A DNA stretch of 64,000 nucleotides from Pseudomonas sp. KUIN-1 (GTDB lineage: Bacteria > Pseudomonadota > Gammaproteobacteria > Pseudomonadales > Pseudomonadaceae), in the NCBI RefSeq assembly GCF_009176725.1, contig NZ_AP020337.1, positions 4,037,501 through 4,101,500 of the forward strand, written 5' to 3'. Below the pieces are notes generated by a model. That model had not been told where the DNA came from and made no database searches. It saw only the letters and a list, made by a program, of their open reading frames with translations. Within the stretch, counting starts at the first letter, position 1; every line of letters starts with the position of its first letter. The translations under genes were made by a program, and so were the position numbers. This document shows, in pieces, positions 35,579 through 44,438 of the stretch.

Positions 35579-37096
35579 TTACTCCAGACTCGCGCCGTAG
35601 CCAAAGCTGGCGGCTGGCTTGGCGGCGGTTTCGACCCAGACGCTTTTCACTTCACTGTACTCGCGCAGGGCATCCAGACCGGAAGACCGGCCATAACCAC
35701 TCTCACCATAGCCGCCGAACGGCGAACTGACGTGAATAGTCTTGTAACCGTTGACCCAGAAGGTCCCGGCCCGCACTTGTCTGGCAACGCGGTGAGCACG
35801 ACCGACATCGCGGGTCCAGACACCACCGGCCAGGCCGAAACGGCTGTCGTTGGCGATGCGGATCGCGTCCTCTTCGTCTTTGAATGGAATCGCCACCACC
35901 ACCGGGCCGAAGATTTCTTCCTGCGCGCAGTACAGCGCGTTGGTGCCTGCCAGGACGGTCGGATTGATGTAGTAACCGGGTTTTTCCGGGATCGGATCAG
36001 CGTGCTCGCCCACCAGCTTCGCGCCGTCTTTGAGCGCCTGCTCGACCATGTTTTTCACGTGGTTGTATTGCTTGGCGTTGTTGATCGGGCCGATCTGGGT
36101 TTCCGGATCGCTCGGATCACCGACCTTGAACTGTGTCGCTGCCACTGCCAGGGCATTGGTGAACTTCTCGAAGATCGATTCCTGCACCAGCAGCCGCGAA
36201 CCGGACACACAGCTCTGCCCGGCACCGGAAAAGATCGCGGCCTGGGCACCGCGCAAGGCAACTTCCAGGTCGGCGTCGTCGAACACGATGTTGGCCGACT
36301 TGCCGCCCAGCTCCAGCACCGCAGGAATGCAACGCTGCGCCGCTGCCACGGCGATATGCCGGCCAGTGGCTGGCGAGCCGACGAACACCACCTTGCGAAT
36401 GTCAGCCTTGGCGATGAACGCCTGGCCGATGGAATGACCGAAACCGGCAATCACGTTGACCAGCCCTTTCGGCACGCCGGCCCGCTCGATCAGCACGCCG
36501 ACCATCAGCGAGCTGAGCGGGGTCAGTTCCGACGGTTTGAGAATGACCGCGTTGCCCGCTGCAATCGCCGGGGCGATCTGCCAGCCACAGGTGAAGATCG
36601 GCGCATTCCAGGGCGTAATCTGCAACACCGTGCCCAGCGGTTCGTAGGTCACATAGTTCAGATGCGTGGTCGGCACCGGGATGATCTCGCCGTGCAGCTT
36701 GTCCGCCCAACCAGCGTAATACTCGAACATCTCGGCCACTTTCAGCACTTCGACGCGGGCGTCACGGATCGGCTTGTTGGCGGTCAGGGATTCGATCTGC
36801 GCGAGGTTTTCCAGCTCGTCACGAATCAGATTGCCCACCTGGTACATGGCACGGCCACGCGCCTGGGCGGTCAGCGCCCACCATTGTTGTTGCGCAGCCC
36901 TGGCAGCCTTGTCGGCCACTTCAACCAACGACTCGTCGGCGTCCGGGAAACTCAGCAGCAGGCTGTCGTCATGAGCATTGCGCACTTCGACGGGCGTACC
37001 GTGGCCTTCGATGAACTGGCCGCCAACGTAACTGGCGATGACACTGCGATCGCCCCAGTAAGGACGCATCAGTTCGAGGATTTTTGCAGTGCTCAT
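35579..37096 (-). CDS. NAD-dependent aldehyde dehydrogenase
   Basis: A 505-residue classical aldehyde dehydrogenase with Asn/substrate motif TPWNAPIFTCGWQIAPAIAAGN, catalytic Glu262 (LELGGKS) and Cys296 (GAGQSCVSG). It is the middle gene of a three-gene operon between a 3-hydroxyisobutyrate-dehydrogenase-like enzyme and the M20 hydrolase. It closely resembles betaine/phenylacetaldehyde-type ALDHs, but the aldehyde cannot be named from the sequence. Only 3 bp separate it from the upstream gene. Confidence 0.9.
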   Translation of the reverse strand: MSTAKILELMRPYWGDRSVIASYVGGQFIEGHGTPVEVRNAHDDSLLLSFPDADESLVEVADKAARAAQQQWWALTAQARGRAMYQVGNLIRDELENLAQIESLTANKPIRDARVEVLKVAEMFEYYAGWADKLHGEIIPVPTTHLNYVTYEPLGTVLQITPWNAPIFTCGWQIAPAIAAGNAVILKPSELTPLSSLMVGVLIERAGVPKGLVNVIAGFGHSIGQAFIAKADIRKVVFVGSPATGRHIAVAAAQRCIPAVLELGGKSANIVFDDADLEVALRGAQAAIFSGAGQSCVSGSRLLVQESIFEKFTNALAVAATQFKVGDPSDPETQIGPINNAKQYNHVKNMVEQALKDGAKLVGEHADPIPEKPGYYINPTVLAGTNALYCAQEEIFGPVVVAIPFKDEEDAIRIANDSRFGLAGGVWTRDVGRAHRVARQVRAGTFWVNGYKTIHVSSPFGGYGESGYGRSSGLDALREYSEVKSVWVETAAKPAASFGYGASLE

Positions 37097-37099
37097 CGC

Positions 37100-37990
37100 T
37101 TATTCTCCATGACCGTAAAGTTTGCCATCGGTGCGTTGCACGATGGCGCAGAAGTCTTCGTTGTCCGCCAGGGTTTCACTGCTGGCCTGCCACAACTGCG
37201 CGACGACGCGCGACAGCGGCAGGTCCATGTCCAGGCTGTCCGCCAGATCGCTGGCCAGGCCGACGTCCTTGCGCATCAGGCCCATGGTGAAGCCGGAGTC
37301 ATAGGCCTTGTTGAGTACCCAGGTCGGGAACATCACTTGCGTGGCACCGCTGCGTCCGGAACCGGCATTCAGACCCTGCAGAAGTTTTTCCGGATCGACC
37401 CCTGCACGCGCGGCCATCGCCACGGCTTCGGCAGTGCTGATCAGGTGACAGGCGGCGAGCATGTTGTTGGCGATCTTGGCCACGTTCCCTGCGCCACATT
37501 GCCCGACGTGCACGCGTGTCCCGCTCATGCCTTCCAGGACCGGCATGGCGCGCGCCAGGTCAGCATCCTCGGCACCGATCACCATCGACATGCTGCCGGT
37601 GGCAGCGCCTTTCGGGCCGCCAGACACCGGCGCGTCGATGAAGGCGATGCCGTTCTTCGCCAGTTCGGCGGCGACCTTGCGGCTCATTTCCGGCGTCGAC
37701 GTCGTGGTATCGACGACGATAAGGCCCTTGCGCCCCACCTCGTTGATGCCACCCGCGCCGAGGCACACCGACTCCACGTGCTCGGCCTTGGGCAGCGAGA
37801 GGATCAGAATGTCCACGCCTTGAATCAGTTGCGTGCGATCGGCAACCGGCTTGACGCCCTTGCTTTCGGCCTGGGCCAGCGCGGCCTGCGACAGGTCGAA
37901 GCCGCTGACATCAAAGCCCTTGCCGGCCAGCGTGGCCGCCATGCCGCCGCCCATGTTGCCCAGTCCGATCACACCTGCTTTCAAAGTCAT
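37100..37990 (-). CDS. 3-hydroxyisobutyrate-dehydrogenase-family NAD(P)-dependent oxidoreductase
   Basis: A 296-residue beta-hydroxyacid dehydrogenase: NAD-binding GVIGLGNMGGGMA at residues 6-18, substrate loop DAPVSGGPKGAATGSM, and catalytic Lys172 in GNVAKIANNML. Relatives reduce tartronate semialdehyde, succinic semialdehyde or oxidise 3-hydroxyisobutyrate and similar 3-hydroxyacids. First gene of the operon with ALDH and M20 hydrolase, divergent from a LysR gene, so the operon probably degrades a single conjugated hydroxy acid or its aldehyde. Confidence 0.9.
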   Translation of the reverse strand: MTLKAGVIGLGNMGGGMAATLAGKGFDVSGFDLSQAALAQAESKGVKPVADRTQLIQGVDILILSLPKAEHVESVCLGAGGINEVGRKGLIVVDTTTSTPEMSRKVAAELAKNGIAFIDAPVSGGPKGAATGSMSMVIGAEDADLARAMPVLEGMSGTRVHVGQCGAGNVAKIANNMLAACHLISTAEAVAMAARAGVDPEKLLQGLNAGSGRSGATQVMFPTWVLNKAYDSGFTMGLMRKDVGLASDLADSLDMDLPLSRVVAQLWQASSETLADNEDFCAIVQRTDGKLYGHGE

Positions 37991-38151
37991 GTCTGCATCC
38001 CGATCAAAGATTTTGTACGAATTAGAGGATGACGCTGCGGGCCCCTGCGGCCGGCAATGTGCTGGTGATTCGAGTATGGACAGCGCTCTCCCCTCTCAGC
38101 AATAATCCAAAAATCGAATTTATGTTGCCTTTAGCGCAACACTGGAAGCCC
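37991..38151. promoter_or_regulatory. Divergent control region, oxidoreductase operon versus LysR
   Basis: A 161-bp gap. The right half holds an AT-rich interrupted dyad ATAATCCAAAAATCGAATTTAT (within 38102-38123), a plausible LysR-type site of the T-N11-A class close to the LysR start. Confidence 0.4.
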
Positions 38152-39057
38152 ATGAGCCTCGTTCAAGATCGACGCATCCTGTACTTTTTCGAAGCCGTAC
38201 GATTGGGCAGCGTCCGGGCTGCCGCCGACTTCCTCAACGTTGCGCCTTCGGCGGTCAGCCGCCAGATCGCGCAACTGGAACAGGAGCTGGGTTCCCCCCT
38301 GCTGGAGCGCCATCGACGCGGCGTCAAACCGACCGAGGCGGGCGACAAGGTGCTGGCCTATTACCGCCAGCGACTGACGCAGCAGGAGGTCCTGCTGGAT
38401 TCGATTCAGGCCCTCAAAGGCTTGCACAGCGGCTCGGTGACGCTGGTCTCCGGGGAGGGGTTTCTGGAAAGTCTCGCGCAGCCGCTGGCCCGGTTTTCCG
38501 AGCTGTACCCCAGGATCGAACTGATCGTGAACGTCTGCGGCAGCAACGAAGTGATTCGCCAGGTGGTCGAGGATGAAGCGCACATCGGCCTGGTCTTCAA
38601 TCCGGCTGCCGACCCGAAAATCCGCTCGCATGCGCATCAGCGTCAACCGGTCTGTGTGATCACCGCGCCTGATCACCCGCTGACCGACGAACCAGGCCCG
38701 ATACAGCTGCGGGCACTTGAAGACTACCGTGTCGCCCTGCCTGCGGTGTCTTACGGTATCCGCCAGATTCTGCTGCAAGCCGAGCACCAGCTGGGCATCA
38801 CCGTGCAGCCGACGCTGACCTGCAGCACCTTCGCGATGCTCAAGCACTTCGCCATGCAAGGGGGCGTCACGCTGCTGCCGACCTTTGTCGTGGAGGAAGA
38901 GATAAAAGCCGGCACATTGCGTGCCCTGCCCTTGCAGCATGAGGTGTTCAGCAGCCCGCAAACCCACCTGATCAGCCGCCTGGGCCGTCAGCTCAGCGTT
39001 GGTGCCAACCGCCTGATGGGCATGCTGTTGCAGGATATGACAGCGTTCCGCAACTGA
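38152..39057 (+). CDS. LysR-family transcriptional regulator
   Basis: A 301-residue LysR protein with N-terminal helix-turn-helix FFEAVRLGSVRAAADFLNVAPSAVSRQIAQLEQELG and an effector domain. The start MSLVQDRRIL has GGAAG upstream and fits the family start; an ATG ten codons earlier lacks a ribosome site. It is divergent from, and presumably controls, the oxidoreductase/ALDH/M20 operon. Confidence 0.88.
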   Translation: MSLVQDRRILYFFEAVRLGSVRAAADFLNVAPSAVSRQIAQLEQELGSPLLERHRRGVKPTEAGDKVLAYYRQRLTQQEVLLDSIQALKGLHSGSVTLVSGEGFLESLAQPLARFSELYPRIELIVNVCGSNEVIRQVVEDEAHIGLVFNPAADPKIRSHAHQRQPVCVITAPDHPLTDEPGPIQLRALEDYRVALPAVSYGIRQILLQAEHQLGITVQPTLTCSTFAMLKHFAMQGGVTLLPTFVVEEEIKAGTLRALPLQHEVFSSPQTHLISRLGRQLSVGANRLMGMLLQDMTAFRN

Positions 39058-39161
39058 CCTACCGTTAGTCCGCGCGTCAAGCAATCGCGCTGAACCAACA
39101 AAAAGCTCATGGTTCATCTTCAGTAACGGAGCGGAATTCCTGCTGCCACTGAGGATTGATC

Positions 39162-40397
39162 ATGAGAGCTTTGACTTACCACGGCGCGAACAGTGTAAAA
39201 GTCGATACAGTGCCGGACCCTGTGATCGAGCAAGCGGATGACATCATTCTGCGCGTAACGGCGACCGCTATCTGCGGTTCCGACCTGCACTTGTATCGCG
39301 GCAAAATCCCTACGGTTGAACACGGCGACATCTTCGGTCACGAGTTCATGGGCGTCGTTGAAGAGACCGGCTCGGCCGTCACGGCTGTAGCCAAAGGCGA
39401 TCGCGTGGTGATCCCGTTCGTCATCGCCTGCGGCAGCTGCTTTTTCTGCAACCTCGACCAGTTCGCGGCCTGCGAAACCACCAACACCGGACGTGGCGCG
39501 ATTCTCAACAAAAAGTCGATTCCACCAGGGGCGGCGCTGTTCGGCTTCAGCCATCTGTATGGCGGTGTGCCGGGCGGCCAGGCTGAATACGTGCGAGTGC
39601 CCAAGGCCAACGTTGGTCCGTTCAAGGTGCCAGGCACGCTGGCTGACGAGAAGGTTCTGTTCCTCTCCGATATTCTCCCCACCGCCTGGCAGGCTGTACT
39701 CAACGCCGGGATTGGCCAGGGTTCGACGGTTGCCATTTACGGCGCTGGCCCGGTGGGTCTGATGAGCGCAGCGTGCGCAAAAATGCTCGGTGCGGAAAAG
39801 ATCTTCATGGTCGATCACCATCCGTATCGTCTGGCCTATGCGCAGAAAACTTACGGCGTGATCCCGATCAATTTTGATGAAGACGATGATCCGGCTGACA
39901 CGATCATTCGCCAGACCGCCGGCATGCGCGGCGTGGATGGCGTAATCGACGCGGTGGGTTTCGAGGCCAAAGGCAGCACCACGGAAACCATCCTTGCCAC
40001 GCTGAAGCTGGAAGGCAGCAGCGGCAAGGCATTGCGTCAGTGCATCGCAGCAGTACGACGCGGCGGCGTGGTCAGTGTGCCGGGGGTATATGCCGGGTTC
40101 ATCCATGGCTTCATGTTCGGCGATGCGTTCGACAAGGGCCTGACCTTCAAAATGGGCCAGACCCACGTGCATCGCTTCATGCCTGAATTGCTGGAACACA
40201 TCGAGGCCGGCCGCCTGGAACCCGAAGCCATCATCACTCACCGGATGTCACTGGAGGATGCGGCGAAGGGCTACAAGCTGTTCGACAAGAAGGAAGAAGA
40301 TTGCCGCAAGGTCATCCTGACGCCTGGCAACAACACCATTGTGGTGCCGGACGACACGACTGAAGCCCTGGTCGGGGGTGGCGTGCCGGCTATGTAA
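39162..40397 (+). CDS. Zinc-dependent alcohol dehydrogenase (glutathione-independent formaldehyde-dehydrogenase-like)
   Basis: A 411-residue MDR enzyme with catalytic zinc ligands Cys38 (AICGSDLH), His60 and Glu61 (FGHEF), and structural zinc cysteines 90, 93, 96 and 104 (CGSCFFCNLDQFAAC). The NAD site is VAIYGAGPVGLMSA. The overall type matches the FdhA-like zinc dehydrogenases annotated as glutathione-independent formaldehyde dehydrogenases or threonine-dehydrogenase-like proteins. GAGG lies seven bases before the ATG; a TTG two codons earlier was rejected. Monocistronic, followed by a REP array. Confidence 0.9.
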   Translation: MRALTYHGANSVKVDTVPDPVIEQADDIILRVTATAICGSDLHLYRGKIPTVEHGDIFGHEFMGVVEETGSAVTAVAKGDRVVIPFVIACGSCFFCNLDQFAACETTNTGRGAILNKKSIPPGAALFGFSHLYGGVPGGQAEYVRVPKANVGPFKVPGTLADEKVLFLSDILPTAWQAVLNAGIGQGSTVAIYGAGPVGLMSAACAKMLGAEKIFMVDHHPYRLAYAQKTYGVIPINFDEDDDPADTIIRQTAGMRGVDGVIDAVGFEAKGSTTETILATLKLEGSSGKALRQCIAAVRRGGVVSVPGVYAGFIHGFMFGDAFDKGLTFKMGQTHVHRFMPELLEHIEAGRLEPEAIITHRMSLEDAAKGYKLFDKKEEDCRKVILTPGNNTIVVPDDTTEALVGGGVPAM

Positions 40398-40410
40398 GGT
40401 ACGGGTTCGC

Positions 40411-40888
40411 CTTTGATTCTGGCCTAAGGCCGCAGGAGCGAACGTGTTCGGGAACGGTATTGCAGACGATGTATGTTCATCGTTCATGCCACCCCTTTCG
40501 CGAACAAGTTCGCTCCTACGCCCTGCGGGCAGAAGCTTGAAAACGGTGTTTCAGACGATGTATGTTCATCGTTCGTGCTGCCCCTTTCGCGAACACGTTC
40601 GCTCCTACGCCCTCCGGGCAGAAGCCTGAAAACGGTGTTTCAGACGATGTATGTTCATCGTTCATGCCGCCCCTTTCGCGAACAAGTTCGCTCCTACGCC
40701 CTCCGGGCAGAAGCCTGAAAACGGTGTTTAGACGATGTATGTTCATCGTTCATGCCGCCCCTTTCGCGAACAAGTTCGCTCCTACGCCCTGCGGGCAGAA
40801 GCCTGAAAAAGGTGTTTCAGACGATGTATGTTCATCGTTCATGCCGCCCCTTTCGCGAACACGTTCGCTCCTGCGCCCTGCGGGCAAA
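40411..40888. repeat. Tandem REP array with 89-bp period
   Basis: A reversed REP copy (GATTCTGGCCTAAGGCCGCAGGAGCGAACGTG, 40413-40444) is followed by about 4.8 tandem units of 89 bp (one of 88). TTCGCGAACAAGTTCGCTCC or its AACACGTTC variant recurs at 40497, 40586, 40675, 40763 and 40852; the unit linker contains AGACGATGTATGTTCATCG. The core is the same family as the 29-30 kb array, but only one orientation is amplified. It fills the space between the alcohol dehydrogenase and the convergent racemase gene. Confidence 0.93.
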
Positions 40889-40893
40889 CGCCA

Positions 40894-41625
40894 TCACCGA
40901 CTCAGGTAGGCAAACCGGCCTTTGAACGGTTTGCTGATGGGGTCGGCCAGGTCGCCGTGTTTGCTGGTGGTCAGGCCCAGATCCACCAGCGATTCGGCCA
41001 GTTTCACCGCCGCTGCCACGCCGTCGATGACCGGCAGGCCAATCGCTTCGCTCAGTTGCCTGCCCAGATCCGCCATCCCGCCGCAACCCAGTACAATGGC
41101 TCCTGCCCCTTCTTCGTCACGGGCGCGACGGGCCTGTTCGGCCATGCATTCGATGAGCTCCGGCCCGCTTTCCTCCAGCGCCAGCACCGGCAGATCGATA
41201 CAGCGCACCGATGTGCATAACTCACTGAAGCCATAACGCTGCAGCAAGTGCTCGGCGATGATCCGCGTGCGGGTCAGCGTCGTGACCACGGCGAAACGGG
41301 TAGAAATCAGGCTGGCCATATGAAAGGCCGCTTCGGCGATGCCGATCACCGGGGCGCTGGCGTACTCGCGTGCCGCCAACAGGCCGGGGTCGCCGAAACA
41401 GGCGATGATATGCGCGTCGACCTGTTGCTCGCGCCCCTTACGCACTTCTTCCAGCACGCCCAGCGTCGCGATCGCCTCATCGAAATGGCCTTCGATGGAC
41501 ACCGGGCCATCCGCCGGACTGCAGGCGATGATCTGTGTGCCTGGGCGCGCCACGGCTTGCGCGGCCAGACCGATCTTGTGGGTCATGGCTTCGCTGGTAT
41601 TGGGGTTGATCACTTGAATACGCAC
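40894..41625 (-). CDS. Asp/Glu/hydantoin racemase family protein (possibly hydantoin or allantoin racemase)
   Basis: A 243-residue protein of the PF01177 fold. The two catalytic cysteines are Cys76 (IIACFGDPGL) and Cys181 (VLGCGGMADL), and the N-terminus RIQVINPNTSEAM is typical of hydantoin/allantoin racemases. The start is GTG, set by AAGGAG five bases upstream and by the family N-terminus. It is 10 bases after the GntR gene on the same strand and shares a control region with a divergent NCS1 permease, a combination that points to uptake and racemisation of a hydantoin, allantoin or similar ring compound. No hydrolase is present here. Confidence 0.85.
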   Translation of the reverse strand: MRIQVINPNTSEAMTHKIGLAAQAVARPGTQIIACSPADGPVSIEGHFDEAIATLGVLEEVRKGREQQVDAHIIACFGDPGLLAAREYASAPVIGIAEAAFHMASLISTRFAVVTTLTRTRIIAEHLLQRYGFSELCTSVRCIDLPVLALEESGPELIECMAEQARRARDEEGAGAIVLGCGGMADLGRQLSEAIGLPVIDGVAAAVKLAESLVDLGLTTSKHGDLADPISKPFKGRFAYLSR

Positions 41626-41635
41626 CGGAACTCCT

Positions 41636-42355
41636 TCAGCGCCGTTTGAAAATGCTATGAAAATCCACTGTCTCGCTGAGCGGCGCATCCACATTCAGGC
41701 TGGCGCGGATGCGGCGCAAATGCTCGGCCATCCATTCGCGCGCCTGTTCGCCCTGCCCGCTTTCGAGCAAGGCCAGCAAGTCGACATGCTGGCCACAATC
41801 ACACCCGACACTGCGTCGCGAACCGTACACCGCAACAATCAAGGAGGATCGCGTGGTGAGCTGCGCGACCTGTTCGGTCAACACCTGATTGCCCGCCAGC
41901 GCGCTCAACTGCACATGAAAGCGCGCCGACAGTTGAATCGCTTCGCTGTGGCGCCCCGCGTGTTGCGCCTCATGCTCCTGATCGCAAAGCGCACGCAGTG
42001 CATCCAGACGCCGGCCGCCGACTCGCGTGGCGATCTCGGCCATCAGCGCGGGCTCGATCAGTTGCCTGGCACCCAATACATCCTGTGCTTCCTGAGCCGA
42101 CGGTTGCGCGACCTCCGCGCCGCGCTTGGGGCGCAGGGTCACCAGCCGTTCCAGCGCCAGACGCTGCAAGACCTTGCGAATGCCGGTGCGGCTGATCTCG
42201 AACACTTCGGCCAGTGCGTCCTCGGGCAAGCGCGTTCCCGGAGCGAGCCGGTGTTCGACGATGGCTTCCAGAACATGCTGGTAAATCTGTTCATCACGGC
42301 CCTTTTCAGCGGCAGAAGGCGTGAGAAACAACGGGGCACTGTCAGGTCGGATCAT
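41636..42355 (-). CDS. GntR-family transcriptional regulator (FadR/FCD subfamily)
   Basis: A 239-residue regulator with an N-terminal winged helix (IYQHVLEAIVEHRLAPGTRLPEDALAEVFEISRTGIRKVLQRLALERLV) and a C-terminal all-helical FCD effector domain. It lies upstream of the racemase gene and divergent from the NCS1 permease. The repeated motif GATCGTATACAA in the gap is its likely operator, giving auto-control and control of the permease. Confidence 0.9.
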   Translation of the reverse strand: MIRPDSAPLFLTPSAAEKGRDEQIYQHVLEAIVEHRLAPGTRLPEDALAEVFEISRTGIRKVLQRLALERLVTLRPKRGAEVAQPSAQEAQDVLGARQLIEPALMAEIATRVGGRRLDALRALCDQEHEAQHAGRHSEAIQLSARFHVQLSALAGNQVLTEQVAQLTTRSSLIVAVYGSRRSVGCDCGQHVDLLALLESGQGEQAREWMAEHLRRIRASLNVDAPLSETVDFHSIFKRR

Positions 42356-42699
42356 GGCTTCACATCACATTGGCATTACAGATCGTATACAAGAATAGTG
42401 CCTGATACGGAACATGATGAGTAGCGCGATTTGAATAACTGGCCAGAGAGCCACTCAACTGAAAACGAATAAATCGCACCGTAAATGAGCAAAAGCGCCC
42501 TGTTTACGTGCACTTCAAATCACTGCTCGGACTTGCCCGTTTTACCCGCCTGTCTCAGTAAAAACGCCCTAAAACAAGACTCGCAGCCATTCCCTACCAA
42601 CGAGAAATCGTATGGCACATGTTTTGCGTACACGATCGTATACAAAAAAATCATCGATCGTACTCCGATCCCGTCACGACACACCGAGGGAGTCACGCA
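42356..42699. promoter_or_regulatory. Divergent control region with two copies of a GntR operator-like motif
   Basis: A 344-bp gap. GATCGTATACAA occurs at 42381-42392, 26 bases from the GntR start, and again at 42634-42645, about 55 bases before the permease start, where it is part of a wider dyad GTACACGATCGTATAC. The core GTATAC is palindromic, as expected for GntR-FCD sites. The centre is AT-rich. No gene seen. Confidence 0.65.
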
Positions 42700-44151
42700 A
42701 TGACAGATCAACGCCCGGCCGGGTACAGCCCGCGCCTGCACAACCACGATCTGGGGCCGGTGCCGCAGAAGTGGACCTGGTACAACATTCTGGCGTTCTG
42801 GATGAGCGATGTGCACAGCGTCGGCGGCTACGTTTTTGCCGCCAGTCTGTTCGCCCTGGGCCTGGCCAGTTGGCAGGTGCTGATCGCCCTGCTGGTGGGG
42901 ATCTGCATCATTCAGGTGATTGCCAACCTGGTCGCCAAACCCAGTCAGCAAGCCGCCGTGCCCTACCCGGTCATCTGCCGCCTGGCTTTCGGCGTGTTCG
43001 GTGCCAACATTCCCGCCATCATTCGCGGGCTGATCGCGGTGGCGTGGTACGGCATTCAAACCTACCTGGCGTCCAGCGCACTGGTGATCGTGGTGCTGCG
43101 CTTCTTCCCGGAACTGGCCGTCTATCAAAGCGTGACATTTCTCGGACTGTCCTGGCTCGGCTGGTTCGGCTTTCTGGCGTTGTGGGTGGTGCAAGCCGCG
43201 GTGTTCTGGACGGGTATGGAGTCGATCAGGCGCTTCATCGACTGGGCCGGCCCTGCCGTTTATGCGGTGATGTTCGCTCTGGCAGGCTGGATTGTCTGGC
43301 GCGCCGGCTGGGACAACATCAGTTTTACTCTGGCTGAAAAGGAGTTGTCCGGCTGGGCAGCGTTCGGCCAGGTGGTCATGGCCATTGCGCTGGTGGTCTC
43401 GTATTTCTCCGGGCCGACGCTGAACTTCGGTGATTTCAGCCGCTATTGCCGCAGCATGGCCGACGTGCGCCGCGGCAATTTCTGGGGCTTACCGGTGAAT
43501 TTTCTGGCGTTTTCACTGGTAACAGTGGTGATCGTCTCGGGCACGTTGCCGATTTTCGGTGAGATGATCCACGACCCGATTGCGACCGTCGCGCGCATCG
43601 ACAACACCACGGCCGTGCTGCTCGGCGCCTTCACCTTCGTCACCGCCACGGTAGGCATCAATATCGTCGCCAACTTCGTTTCCCCCGCCTTCGACTTCGC
43701 CAACGTGGCGCCCAGCCGCATCAGCTGGCGGGCAGGCGGCATGATCGCAGCGGTAGCGTCGATCTTCATTACGCCCTGGAACCTGTTCAACAACCCTGAA
43801 GTGATTCACTACACCCTCGACGTGCTGGCGGCCTGTATCGGCCCACTGTTCGGCATCCTGCTGGTGGATTACTACCTGATCAAGAAGCAGCAGATCGATG
43901 TGGATGCCCTGTTCGATGACACGCCAAGCGGTCGCTACTGGTACACCAACGGCGTGAACTGGATCGCGGTCAAGGCATTGCTGCTCACCGCACTGGTCGG
44001 TCTGTGCTTCACCTTTGTCGAGTGGTTCAAGCCGATTGCCAACTTCGCCTGGTTTACCGGCTGCATCCTGGGCGGCGCAGTGTTTTACGCGTTGACCCGC
44101 TGGTCGCCCGTACAGGCTGCCAACCTTCCTGCGCCTGTCGGCCAGCATTGA
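42700..44151 (+). CDS. NCS1-family nucleobase/hydantoin:cation symporter
   Basis: A 483-residue protein with about 12 membrane helices of the NCS1 (cytosine/purine/allantoin/hydantoin) family: HNHDLGPVPQKWTWYNILAFWMSDVHSVGGYVFAASL at the N-terminus, and RGLIAVAWYGIQTYLASSAL in helix 3-4. The start MTDQRPAGYS follows GAGGGAG. Divergent from the GntR-racemase operon, and probably importing the compound that the racemase acts on. Confidence 0.92.
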   Translation: MTDQRPAGYSPRLHNHDLGPVPQKWTWYNILAFWMSDVHSVGGYVFAASLFALGLASWQVLIALLVGICIIQVIANLVAKPSQQAAVPYPVICRLAFGVFGANIPAIIRGLIAVAWYGIQTYLASSALVIVVLRFFPELAVYQSVTFLGLSWLGWFGFLALWVVQAAVFWTGMESIRRFIDWAGPAVYAVMFALAGWIVWRAGWDNISFTLAEKELSGWAAFGQVVMAIALVVSYFSGPTLNFGDFSRYCRSMADVRRGNFWGLPVNFLAFSLVTVVIVSGTLPIFGEMIHDPIATVARIDNTTAVLLGAFTFVTATVGINIVANFVSPAFDFANVAPSRISWRAGGMIAAVASIFITPWNLFNNPEVIHYTLDVLAACIGPLFGILLVDYYLIKKQQIDVDALFDDTPSGRYWYTNGVNWIAVKALLLTALVGLCFTFVEWFKPIANFAWFTGCILGGAVFYALTRWSPVQAANLPAPVGQH

Positions 44152-44265
44152 GACGTCGCAAGACGCCAATACCTGAATGAAACCAGCGCTTTCAGAGGAT
44201 TCGCCAAGCCCGGCATGACCTGAAAGCGCCGCCCTGCCTGCTCCGCTGAAAATAGCGCACGCCCC

Positions 44266-44290
44266 GGATGATATTAATTTAATATCATCC
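44266..44290. promoter_or_regulatory. Perfect 25-bp palindrome upstream of the hybrid kinase
   Basis: GGATGATATTAA-T-TTAATATCATCC, 12-bp arms about one base, at 149-173 bases before the hybrid-kinase start and 115 after the permease stop. The AT-rich core and near-zero loop look like a dimer-binding operator rather than a terminator. No neighbouring gene encodes an obvious dedicated repressor. Confidence 0.65.
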
Positions 44291-44438
44291 ACTCCAGAAT
44301 CATTGAATGATCGAGAGTCACTCATCGTTTTGTGAGGCCTGAAGCACAAAATAGAATAAATTTTGTACAACTTTCAGGCCGCTGCGCTGCCCTATGACTG
44401 AGTCTTTGTGAACCAGGCGTTCAAGTGGGTCGATAGTG

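Noticed and set aside
35525..38032. 835-codon open frame antisense to ALDH and the hydroxyacid dehydrogenase
   Set aside because: Covers two genes with intact catalytic residues on the other strand; no domain is recognisable.
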